DNA from: Cyclobacteriaceae bacterium
GTDB taxonomy: Bacteria; Bacteroidota; Bacteroidia; Cytophagales; Cyclobacteriaceae
Direction: 5' to 3'
Assembly (NCBI GenBank): GCA_013140395.1
Contig: JABFSY010000466.1
Coordinates: 1 to 5,813, forward strand
DNA: 5,813 nt
Under the pieces are notes generated by a model. The model made no database searches. It was not told the origin of the DNA and was given only the letters and a program-made list of their open reading frames with translations. Position numbers and translations under genes: made by a program. Each line of letters begins with the position of its first letter. Position 1 is the first letter of the stretch. Shown piece after piece: positions 1 to 5,715 of this stretch.

Positions 1-351
1 CAATGCCAGTGAGCAGCCCGCTCCAGCCGCAACACCATTCAATCGACACACGATCGGCTTCGGCAAACTGCGCATCGCTGCAATGATTGGATTGTATCGT
101 TTATGCAATGAATCCATGAACGATCTCTTTCCTTGTTTAGAACTATCTTTTAAATCCTGTCCTGAACAAAATGCTTTTCCCACACCCGTCATTACCACCA
201 CCCGTACCTCGTCATCTTTTGCGATGGCTTTCAATACATCTTGAAGTTCATAGGTGATCCCATCATTTAGTGCATTATAAACTTCGGGGCGATTGAAAGA
301 AACGGTAGCCACTCCCTCTTTCTTTACATAGGTTAGAAACTGAAATTCCAT
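1..351 (-). CDS. Enoyl-CoA hydratase/isomerase family protein, PaaG-like (N-terminal part, cut by window edge)
   Basis: This is a crotonase-fold enzyme acting on acyl-CoA thioesters in the cytoplasm. The first 117 codons are present and the gene runs off the left edge. The ATG at 351 is the only start codon in frame, because the stop codon of the preceding gene lies seven codons upstream in the same frame. Visible family motifs are RPEVYNALN (residues 21-29), the first oxyanion-hole segment AFCSGQDL (60-67) and the second one NGVAAGAGCSLAL (105-117). Where classical hydratases have the catalytic Glu in GGGCE (Glu144 of rat crotonase), this protein has Ser114 (GAGCS). Together with FCSGQDL this resembles PaaG, the ring-epoxide isomerase of phenylacetate degradation, more than a true hydratase. 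The second catalytic acid lies beyond the window, so the exact reaction is unproven. It is the third gene of the rpoN transcript, 21 bases after the PAP2-like gene. No other phenylacetate gene is visible. Confidence 0.9.
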   Translation of the reverse strand, partial: MEFQFLTYVKKEGVATVSFNRPEVYNALNDGITYELQDVLKAIAKDDEVRVVVMTGVGKAFCSGQDLKDSSKQGKRSFMDSLHKRYNPIIAAMRSLPKPIVCRLNGVAAGAGCSLAL

Positions 352-372
352 AACGCGCTTTTTTGATTTATG

Positions 373-987
373 TTAAAACAAAATAATCATTCCAAAGAAC
401 CCAACAACAAACCCCACCACACCTCCATACATCACTTCGCGAGGGGTGTGTGCATCTAACAATAGGCGAGACGACATCACAAGACCGGCCGCTAAAACAG
501 TAAATGCGGTCGGCCAAAGCAAACTCATTTGCTCGGTCACCTGATTTATGGGTAATAAAATACCAATACCTCCACCCATCGCAATGCTATGAATGCTAAT
601 TTTATAGAAGAATGTAATCAGTAGCGAAACCACCACCAATGCCGAGATGATCATCATCAACTTGTTAAAATTCGCGCTAAATGGAAGTTTGAAATAAAAA
701 AGAAATGTAACGAGTACATAGAGCAATGAAATAAAAACAAAGGGTAAAATTCGTTCTTTTCGGGATTCCAACGTAAGTGATTGAATGTTACCAAATACAC
801 GAAGCATCACAATATTGACGGCCGGAAGGACAAAAGTAAAAACGAAAACCAAACCAATTATAATCAGTCGATTTTCTTTACGAATCATCAACATGGACGG
901 AAAAAAGTAGGAGAGTATAATGAACAGATAGGTGGTCAGTAATAGGGGATGAAAACCGATAGAAATGAATTTGGCTACTTGCTTCAC
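373..987 (-). CDS. Integral membrane protein related to PAP2 phosphatases
   Basis: This 204-residue, very hydrophobic protein has about six membrane segments (roughly 15-35, 40-62, 80-100, 108-127, 155-173 and 186-204). Its C-terminal half keeps part of the PAP2 (type 2 phosphatidic acid phosphatase) signature. SRLLLDAHTPREVMYG at 173-188 fits motif 3 (SR-x5-H-x3-D-x3-G) with Glu for Asp, and gives the expected nucleophile His180 and phosphate-binding Arg174. Motif 2 (PSGH) is reduced to ISIH at 130-133, keeping Ser131 and His133. Motif 1 (K-x6-RP) is not recognisable; SRKERILPF at 75-83 may take its place. Family membership is likely. Activity, and a substrate such as a lipid phosphate or undecaprenyl diphosphate, is only inferred. 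The start is GTG at 987, two bases after the rpoN stop. An AAAAGAGA stretch about eight bases upstream could help initiation, but coupling to rpoN translation is more likely. Confidence 0.75.
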   Translation of the reverse strand: MKQVAKFISIGFHPLLLTTYLFIILSYFFPSMLMIRKENRLIIIGLVFVFTFVLPAVNIVMLRVFGNIQSLTLESRKERILPFVFISLLYVLVTFLFYFKLPFSANFNKLMMIISALVVVSLLITFFYKISIHSIAMGGGIGILLPINQVTEQMSLLWPTAFTVLAAGLVMSSRLLLDAHTPREVMYGGVVGFVVGFFGMIILF

Positions 988-989
988 AC

Positions 990-2477
990 TTACATCTCTT
1001 TTCGCAAACGAGCCACTGGAATATTCAATTGCTCACGGTATTTTGCTACCGTACGTCTGGCAATGTTGTATCCTTTTTCGTTCAATAAATCTTCTAGCTT
1101 ATCATCAGGAAGCGGCTTGCTCTTGTCTTCGCTTTCGATGAGGTCCTTAATGATTTGTTTCACTTCTCTACTGCTCACCTCTTCTCCCGAATCAGTTGAA
1201 ATACCTTCCGAAAAGAAATATTTCAAGGGATAAATACCAAAATCAGTTTGAATTGTTTTACTGCTAGCCACCCGGCTCACCGTAGAGATATCCATATTGA
1301 TCATCTGTGCGATGTCTTTAAGAATCATCGGTCGCAACTTGGTTTCATCTCCCTCCTGAAAATAGTCAAATTGAAAATCAACAATGGCCTTCATGGTTCT
1401 CAACAACGTATGCTGACGTTGACGGATCGCATCGATAAACCACTTGGCAGCATCTAATTTTTGCTTGACAAACGAAACTGCTTCTTTCAGCTTTTTGTCC
1501 TTTTTATCGCTTTTGTCATACGCCTTAAACATATCTGAATACGATCGACTGATTCGCAGCTCAGGCGCATTTCTAGAGTTAAGGGACAACTCTAACTTTC
1601 CATTATTATTGACAAGAATAAAATCTGGAATGACGTATTGATTTTTGACATTGCCACTACTCACTTCGCCACCTGGCTTTGGATTCAGCCGAACAATCAA
1701 TTCTATCGCGTCTTTGATATAATCCTCATCGTCTAAATCTAATTTCTTTAAAATCTTGGCGTAGTGCTTTTTGGTAAACTCTTCATAGCACTCTTCTAGA
1801 ATTCGTTTGCCAACGATTACATCTACATCTTGCCCATCGTCCATTCTCTCCAACTGGAGCAAAAGGCACTCCTGTAGATTCCGAGCAGCAATGCCCGCTG
1901 GATCAAATGACTGAATCTTTTTTAAAACGGCTTCTACTTCCTCCAATGTTGTCTCAAAACCTTGCGAAAAGGCCAAGTCGTTTACAATGGATTCCAGTTC
2001 TCTTCGTATATAGCCATCGCCTTCTATACTTCCGATGAGCTGTTTCCCGATTGTATTCTGTTTTTCATTTAAGCCCAGGAAACCAAGTTGAGTCGTAAGG
2101 GTTTCATGCAACGAGGTAGACGTTGGCATCGGCATCTCCCGCTCCTCTTCATCACCATCATCGTTGTATGTTTTGTAACTTGTATAATCGTCATCCCGCA
2201 AGTAGTCGTTGATGTCGATTTCATCATTAGCATTGGGTTCTTCAGATGTTTGCTCATCTGAAGGCGATTCGGAATCTACTGATTGTTCAGGCGCTTCCTC
2301 CGGTCGATTTTCCTCAGGTTCTTCGTCTTCGCCTTCTTCTAAAACAGGATTCAACTCCAATTCCTCCTCAATCCGGTTTTCCAGCTCAGCGGTGGGTACC
2401 TGAAGCAGCTTAATAAACTGTATCTGTTGGGGAGATAGTTTCTGCTGAAGAGATTGATGTAAGCCGAGTCGTTGCAT
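990..2477 (-). CDS. rpoN: RNA polymerase sigma-54 factor
   Basis: This is sigma-54 (495 residues), which directs RNA polymerase to -24/-12 promoters and needs an AAA+ enhancer-binding protein to open DNA. All regions are present in order. The Gln/Leu-rich region I (about 1-48, with SLQQKLSPQQIQFIKLLQ) contacts activators. A strongly acidic region II linker covers about 49-117. The core-binding domain spans about 120-310, with FDPAGIAARNLQECL at 191-205 and LNPKPG at 264-269. The helix-turn-helix lies around 384-415 (LKDIAQMINMDISTVSR). The RpoN box ARRTVAKYRE at 473-482 reads the -24 element. Length is normal and nothing is broken. The ATG at 2477 puts region I at the very N-terminus, as in the family. 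It heads a probable transcript with the PAP2-like and crotonase-like genes, and is divergent from asnS. No enhancer-binding protein gene lies in the window, so its regulon cannot be read here. Confidence 0.98.
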   Translation of the reverse strand: MQRLGLHQSLQQKLSPQQIQFIKLLQVPTAELENRIEEELELNPVLEEGEDEEPEENRPEEAPEQSVDSESPSDEQTSEEPNANDEIDINDYLRDDDYTSYKTYNDDGDEEEREMPMPTSTSLHETLTTQLGFLGLNEKQNTIGKQLIGSIEGDGYIRRELESIVNDLAFSQGFETTLEEVEAVLKKIQSFDPAGIAARNLQECLLLQLERMDDGQDVDVIVGKRILEECYEEFTKKHYAKILKKLDLDDEDYIKDAIELIVRLNPKPGGEVSSGNVKNQYVIPDFILVNNNGKLELSLNSRNAPELRISRSYSDMFKAYDKSDKKDKKLKEAVSFVKQKLDAAKWFIDAIRQRQHTLLRTMKAIVDFQFDYFQEGDETKLRPMILKDIAQMINMDISTVSRVASSKTIQTDFGIYPLKYFFSEGISTDSGEEVSSREVKQIIKDLIESEDKSKPLPDDKLEDLLNEKGYNIARRTVAKYREQLNIPVARLRKEM

Positions 2478-2489
2478 TTATCTTGCCAA
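2473..2489 (-). promoter_or_regulatory. Sigma-54-like -24/-12 element overlapping the rpoN start codon
   Basis: The minus strand reads TTGGCAAGATAAATGCA. Against the sigma-54 consensus TTGGCACG-N4-TTGCA it matches 11 of 13 fixed positions, with the invariant GG and GC exactly ten bases apart. The ATG of rpoN forms part of the -12 half, so transcription from it would start inside the coding region and could not make full-length RpoN. If functional, it is more likely a binding site that blocks the upstream promoter than a promoter for rpoN. This is a consensus match only. Confidence 0.4.
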
Positions 2490-2493
2490 GTGA

Positions 2494-2522
2494 CAAAGTT
2501 ATCAAATAGCGAGGGGATGCAA
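2494..2522 (-). promoter_or_regulatory. Candidate rpoN promoter, Bacteroidota primary-sigma type
   Basis: On the minus strand a -33 TTG (2522-2520) is followed after 18 bases by TAACTTTG (2501-2494), a perfect match to the Bacteroidota -7 consensus TAnnTTTG. The box ends 16 bases before the rpoN ATG, giving a short untranslated leader. It is the best promoter match in the intergenic region. Confidence 0.6.
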
Positions 2523-2527
2523 AATCT

Positions 2528-2538
2528 GATCCAAAATT
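2528..2538 (+). repeat. Direct repeat GATCCAAAATT, copy 1
   Basis: This is an exact 11-base copy of the sequence at 2653-2663. It lies just upstream of the -33 element of the main rpoN promoter candidate and overlaps the second, weaker rpoN -7 candidate on the minus strand. It may be an operator, or it may be chance. Confidence 0.35.
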
Positions 2539-2565
2539 AATGAGCAAGGGTCTGATAAAATTCAA
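2532..2565 (-). promoter_or_regulatory. Second, weaker candidate promoter for rpoN
   Basis: The minus strand has TTG (2565-2563), then 23 bases, then TAATTTTG (2539-2532), which matches TAnnTTTG exactly. The spacing is at the long end of what is accepted for this promoter class. If used, it would give a leader of about 50 bases. The AT-rich context makes a chance match possible. Confidence 0.3.
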
Positions 2566-2609
2566 AACAGCGTCACCAGTTGCCTTAAAGTGAGAGAGGT
2601 CAACTTCGC

Positions 2610-2626
2610 TTGGCAAATTCTTTGAT
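2610..2626 (+). promoter_or_regulatory. Weak sigma-54-like element facing asnS
   Basis: TTGGCAAATTCTTTGAT matches TTGGCACG-N4-TTGCW at 10 of 13 fixed positions. The GG and the downstream TTG are correctly spaced, but the normally invariant C of the -12 GC is A. It would direct transcription starting near 2637, 36 bases before asnS. The loss of the -12 C makes activity doubtful. It shares the 8-base arm CTTGGCAA, in inverted orientation, with the element at the rpoN start. Confidence 0.2.
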
Positions 2627-2651
2627 TAAAAAACCAAAATGCCTTGCTTTG
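2622..2651 (+). promoter_or_regulatory. Candidate asnS promoter, Bacteroidota primary-sigma type
   Basis: TTG at 2622-2624 is followed after 19 bases by TTGCTTTG at 2644-2651, which has one mismatch to TAnnTTTG. The box ends 21 bases before the asnS ATG. The -33 triplet lies inside the weak sigma-54-like element, so the two could not be used at once. Confidence 0.4.
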
Positions 2652-2652
2652 C

Positions 2653-2663
2653 GATCCAAAATT
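2653..2663 (+). repeat. Direct repeat GATCCAAAATT, copy 2
   Basis: This is the second exact copy of the 11-base repeat at 2528-2538, 125 bases further along. It lies between the candidate asnS -7 box and the asnS start codon, where a bound protein could affect asnS transcription. Confidence 0.35.
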
Positions 2664-2672
2664 TGAAGTTGT

Positions 2673-4106
2673 ATGAAACGAGTCAAAATCAAAGAGTTAT
2701 TGGCAACAACTCCAACCGGACAGGTTGTAAAAATACAAGGATGGGTACGCACCTTTCGAAATAACCAGTTTATTGCGTTGAACGATGGGTCGACCATTCA
2801 AAACATGCAAGCTGTGGTTGCGTTGGCTTCGATAGATGACACCACGCTCAAAAGAATCACTACAGGCGCTTGTCTGTCGATTCAAGGCGAGCTAATTGCC
2901 TCTCTGGGAAAGGGCCAATCGGTGGAAGTGAAAGTGACTGAGCTCGAAATTCTAGGCGACTGTGACGCTGAGAAGTTTCCCTTGCAGGCCAAAAAACACT
3001 CACTTGAATTTCTTCGGGAAATCGCCCACCTGCGCTCGCGTACAAATACCATTAGCGCTGTGATGCGCGTGCGGCACGCCATGGCTTTTGCGATTCATCG
3101 TTTTTTTAACGATCGTGGGTTCTATTATATCCACACACCAATCATTACTGGATCAGATGCTGAGGGAGCGGGAGATATGTTTAGAGTTACCACATTAGAC
3201 GGGAAGAATCCTCCTTTAGATGAGAACGGGCATATCAACCACAAAGAAGATTTTTTTGGCAGAGAAACTAATTTGACTGTTTCGGGGCAACTAGAAGGCG
3301 AAACCTATGCATTGGCATTAAGTGAGATTTATACTTTCGGACCAACATTTAGAGCTGAGAATTCAAATACTGCTAGGCACCTGGCCGAATTCTGGATGAT
3401 TGAACCTGAAATGGCATTTTACGATATTCATGATAACATGCAATTGGCCACGGATCTATTGCAATATTTGGTGCGCTATGCGCTAGACAACTGCAGCGAT
3501 GACTTGGAGTTCCTCAACAAAAGGGCGCAGGAAGAAGAAGCTACCAAGCCACAAGAACAAAGAAGCGAGTTGAGCTTATTGGAGCGATTAAAATTTGTCG
3601 TTGAAAATGATTTTCAAAAGCTGAGTTATACGGAAGCCATTGAAATTCTTAAGAATTCAACTCCGAATAAGAAAAAGAAATTTCAATACTTAGTGGAAGA
3701 ATGGGGTGTCGATTTGCAATCGGAGCATGAGCGCTATCTGGTGGAAAAACATTTCAAAAAGCCCGTGATTTTATACAACTATCCCAAAAACATCAAAGCC
3801 TTTTATATGAGGCAAAATGAAGACGACAAAACCGTGGCCGCGATGGATGTGCTTTTCCCGGGAATTGGCGAAATCATTGGAGGTTCGCAGCGCGAAGAGC
3901 GCCATGACAGACTTCTGAAAAGAATACAAGAAATGAATTTGCCAGAAAAAGAATTGTGGTGGTACCTCGAGCTTAGAAAATTTGGATCGGCTCCCCACAG
4001 CGGATTTGGTCTAGGTTTTGAAAGGCTCATCTTGTTTGTTACCGGCATGACAAATATCCGTGATGTAATTCCCTTTCCACGGTTTCCAAAGAGCGCGGAG
4101 TTTTAA
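2673..4106 (+). CDS. asnS: Asparaginyl-tRNA synthetase (EC 6.1.1.22)
   Basis: This cytoplasmic class IIb aminoacyl-tRNA synthetase charges tRNA-Asn with asparagine at the cost of ATP. The 477 residues agree with the usual bacterial length of about 465-480. The N-terminal OB-fold that binds the anticodon covers about 18-95 ([20 protein letters not shown]). The class II catalytic domain follows, with motif 1 around 153-170 ([17 protein letters not shown]), motif 2 at 226-249 (FRAEN...[15 protein letters not shown]) and motif 3 at 444-470 ([15 protein letters not shown], ending in IPFPR). The [12 protein letters not shown] segment and the SQREER loop (405-410) point to AsnRS rather than AspRS. 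The ATG at 2673 opens with [10 protein letters not shown], as is usual for the family in Bacteroidota. Its presence suggests that Asn-tRNA is made by direct charging in this organism. It is divergent from rpoN, and the CapA-like gene follows after 51 bases with no visible terminator. Confidence 0.98.
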   Translation: MKRVKIKELLATTPTGQVVKIQGWVRTFRNNQFIALNDGSTIQNMQAVVALASIDDTTLKRITTGACLSIQGELIASLGKGQSVEVKVTELEILGDCDAEKFPLQAKKHSLEFLREIAHLRSRTNTISAVMRVRHAMAFAIHRFFNDRGFYYIHTPIITGSDAEGAGDMFRVTTLDGKNPPLDENGHINHKEDFFGRETNLTVSGQLEGETYALALSEIYTFGPTFRAENSNTARHLAEFWMIEPEMAFYDIHDNMQLATDLLQYLVRYALDNCSDDLEFLNKRAQEEEATKPQEQRSELSLLERLKFVVENDFQKLSYTEAIEILKNSTPNKKKKFQYLVEEWGVDLQSEHERYLVEKHFKKPVILYNYPKNIKAFYMRQNEDDKTVAAMDVLFPGIGEIIGGSQREERHDRLLKRIQEMNLPEKELWWYLELRKFGSAPHSGFGLGFERLILFVTGMTNIRDVIPFPRFPKSAEF

Positions 4107-4157
4107 TTTTTACACAGCAAAAAAAACGTTGTCTTTTAAAATTTCAAAGCCTCATAA

Positions 4158-5204
4158 ATGCTGAAGATCTACTTATTCATTCTTTCATCGCTGGCTCTTT
4201 TACAGCCTCTGTCCGCACAAAACAAAGACACCATCACCGTGATCGGGGTGGGTGATATTATGATGGGCAGCAATTATCCGAATGATTCGAAACTTCCACC
4301 TCAGGACGGACTCCTGTTAATGAAGGAAATCGAGCCTATTCTGAAAAACGCAGATATTACATTTGGAAACCTGGAAGGGGTTCTGTTAAATCAAGGTGGT
4401 ACCGCAAAAACATGTCGCGATCCAAAAGTTTGTTACGTTTTTCGAAGCCCTGAAAAGTATGTGCAAAACCTAGTGAATGCCGGATTTGATATCATGAGTC
4501 TGGCAAATAATCATTCTGGTGATTTTGGCGAAATAGGCAAGAAAAAGAGCATCGAGGCATTGGAGAAAGCTGGCATTCAGCAAGCGGGTCAATTAAATAA
4601 ACCCTATGTAATCATTGAAAAGAATGGAGTAAAGTTTGGGCTGGCTGCCTTTGCACCCAATGCTGGCTGTCCGGACATCAATAAAATAGGAGTTGCAAAA
4701 AAAATCATTGCTCAGCTCGATTCGATGGTGGATATCATCATTGTCTCTTTTCATGGGGGAGCCGAGGGGCCGCAGCATGAGCATGTGCCGCGTAAAAACG
4801 AAATTTTTTATGGCGAAAATAGAGGAGATGTCTACCAGTTTGCTCACCAACTCATTGATGCAGGCGCGGATATTGTGCTGGGTCACGGTCCTCATGTCAC
4901 CCGAGGAGTCGAGGTCTATAAAGACAAGTTCATCACCTACAGCATGGGAAACTTTTGCACCTACGGAGGAATTAATGTGAGTGGTATCAATGGTTTAGCA
5001 CCCATCATCAAGGTTTTTACGAATAACAAAGGAGATTTCTTTAAAGCGCAAATCACGTCTACCAAACAAACATTTTATGGGCCGGTAATGCTAGACCAGC
5101 AAAAACAAGTGTTAAAACGCATTCAACTGCTGACTAAACAAGATTTCCCAGAGAGTAAGATTGACATTGATGATGAGGGATGGGTTCGGAAATCCACAAA
5201 GTGA
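4158..5204 (+). CDS. Exported CapA-family protein (calcineurin-like phosphoesterase fold)
   Basis: This 348-residue protein begins with a signal peptide (MLKIYLFILSSLALLQPLSA, probable cleavage near residue 20), so it should act in the periplasm or outside the cell. The rest is a CapA/PGA_cap domain, a relative of the calcineurin-like metallophosphoesterases. Metal-site type motifs appear in order: GVGDIMMG (30-37, Asp33), FGNLEG (69-74, Asn71), LANNH (115-119), SFHGGAEG (197-204, His199), GHGPHV (242-247, His243 and His246) and SMGNF (262-266). The family is named after the Bacillus capsule protein CapA, which is needed for poly-gamma-glutamate capsule. No capB, capC or pgsE gene is nearby, so a capsule role is not supported. 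The substrate is unknown. Cys86 and Cys92 flank CRDPKVC and could form a disulfide after export. It may share the asnS transcript, as no promoter of its own is seen. Confidence 0.9.
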   Translation: MLKIYLFILSSLALLQPLSAQNKDTITVIGVGDIMMGSNYPNDSKLPPQDGLLLMKEIEPILKNADITFGNLEGVLLNQGGTAKTCRDPKVCYVFRSPEKYVQNLVNAGFDIMSLANNHSGDFGEIGKKKSIEALEKAGIQQAGQLNKPYVIIEKNGVKFGLAAFAPNAGCPDINKIGVAKKIIAQLDSMVDIIIVSFHGGAEGPQHEHVPRKNEIFYGENRGDVYQFAHQLIDAGADIVLGHGPHVTRGVEVYKDKFITYSMGNFCTYGGINVSGINGLAPIIKVFTNNKGDFFKAQITSTKQTFYGPVMLDQQKQVLKRIQLLTKQDFPESKIDIDDEGWVRKSTK

Positions 5205-5239
5205 TGTGAATAGCTTGTCGATAAAAAATTTACCCAACG

Positions 5240-5269
5240 TTGCTTACAGTTTAAAGAATTGTTACTTTG
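5240..5269 (+). promoter_or_regulatory. Candidate promoter of the MerR-type gene
   Basis: TTG at 5240-5242 is followed after 19 bases by TTACTTTG at 5262-5269, which differs from TAnnTTTG at one position. Transcription would begin around 5275. That leaves a leader of about 40-45 bases before the ATG at 5319 and places an upstream in-frame TTG (5259) outside the transcript. No convincing terminator for the preceding CapA-like gene is visible in 5205-5239. Confidence 0.45.
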
Positions 5270-5318
5270 CATGATGTTCGTTTGCCAAAACGAGCAAAAT
5301 CAGGCGCTATACAACTTC

Positions 5319-5657
5319 ATGGCTTACAAAGAAAAAGAAATCGAAAAGCTGTATTACTCGATCGGTGAAGTTGCCGAACAGTTTAATGTAGCCCCGTCTT
5401 TGATTCGTTTTTGGGAGACAGAGTTTGAATTAATCCAACCCAAAAAAAACCGGAAAGGAAATCGCCAGTTTACAAAGGAAGATATTGAGAGTGTCCGCAC
5501 GATTTATCATCTGGTAAAAGAGAAGGGATTCACACTTCAAGGAGCAAAGGAAATGCTCAAGAACGATACGCAGTCCGTTCGCGATAAAATGGAATTACTA
5601 GATTCCTTGAAAAAAGTGCGCCAGTTTCTGGTGGAAGTACGCGAAAAACTTTCCTAA
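5319..5657 (+). CDS. MerR-type transcriptional regulator without effector domain
   Basis: This is a small DNA-binding protein of 112 residues. A winged helix-turn-helix of the MerR type fills most of it. YYSIGEVAEQFNVAPSLIRF (12-31) is the helix-turn-helix, and KKNRKGNRQFTKED (42-55) is the wing with the typical Arg/Phe end. FTLQGAKEML (71-80) is the second helical pair, followed by a short helix (about 85-110) that should form the dimer coiled coil. It has no ligand domain and no cysteine, so metal or thiol sensing as in classical MerR is unlikely. The start at 5319 gives MAYKEKEIEKLYYSIGEVA, which fits Bacteroidota relatives. An in-frame extension to TTG 5259 adds 20 unconvincing residues and runs into the candidate -7 box. 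The target genes are unknown. dprA follows 58 bases downstream on the same strand and could be co-transcribed. Confidence 0.9.
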   Translation: MAYKEKEIEKLYYSIGEVAEQFNVAPSLIRFWETEFELIQPKKNRKGNRQFTKEDIESVRTIYHLVKEKGFTLQGAKEMLKNDTQSVRDKMELLDSLKKVRQFLVEVREKLS

Positions 5658-5679
5658 ATAATTCGTTTATTCGTCAAGG

Positions 5680-5710
5680 CTTTGTAGGTGTCCACACCAA
5701 AGTCATTTTT
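5680..5710 (+). terminator. Weak hairpin with T-run between the MerR-type gene and dprA
   Basis: CTTTG (5680-5684) can pair with CAAAG (5698-5702), and GTG with CAC inside it, around a TCCA loop. The left arm carries a TAG bulge. Five T residues follow at 5706-5710. The stem is short and bulged, so it would be at best an attenuator. The core GGTGT-CC-ACACC (5687-5698) could instead be a dyad operator, for example for the adjacent MerR-type protein. Confidence 0.2.
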
Positions 5711-5715
5711 GCCGT

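Noticed and set aside
949..1233. 94-codon open frame on the plus strand, opposite the end of rpoN
   Set aside because: It is antisense to the highly conserved C-terminal part of rpoN, with low-complexity Ser/Leu content and no recognisable motif.
2209..2403. Ser-rich 64-codon plus-strand frame
   Set aside because: It is the complement of the acidic Glu/Asp-rich linker of RpoN; the Ser richness follows from the GAA/GAG codons on the other strand.
2410..2616. 68-codon minus-strand frame spanning the rpoN promoter region and start
   Set aside because: It overlaps the rpoN start in another frame, covers the best promoter match and has no protein-like pattern.
2700..2706. Third copy of TTGGCAA, at the start of asnS
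   Set aside because: No GC or TTGC follows at sigma-54 spacing and it lies in coding sequence, so it is most likely chance.
4107..4157. Possible terminator or promoter between asnS and the CapA-like gene
   Set aside because: The gap is AT-rich with an A-run but has no stable stem followed by T residues and no TAnnTTTG box at proper spacing.
4571..4586. GG-N10-GC match (TGGCATTCAGCAAGC) within the CapA-like gene
   Set aside because: It has only the TGGCA half and the GC, is in coding DNA and has no gene start downstream; such matches are expected by chance.
4593..4895. 100-codon open frame on the minus strand inside the CapA-like gene
   Set aside because: It is fully antisense to conserved CapA motifs and its translation resembles no family I know.
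5682..5711. TTG-N19-CATTTTTG as a possible dprA promoter
   Set aside because: The -7 box has a mismatch at its first base and ends only four bases before the ATG, so it would require an almost leaderless mRNA; it also overlaps the weak hairpin.
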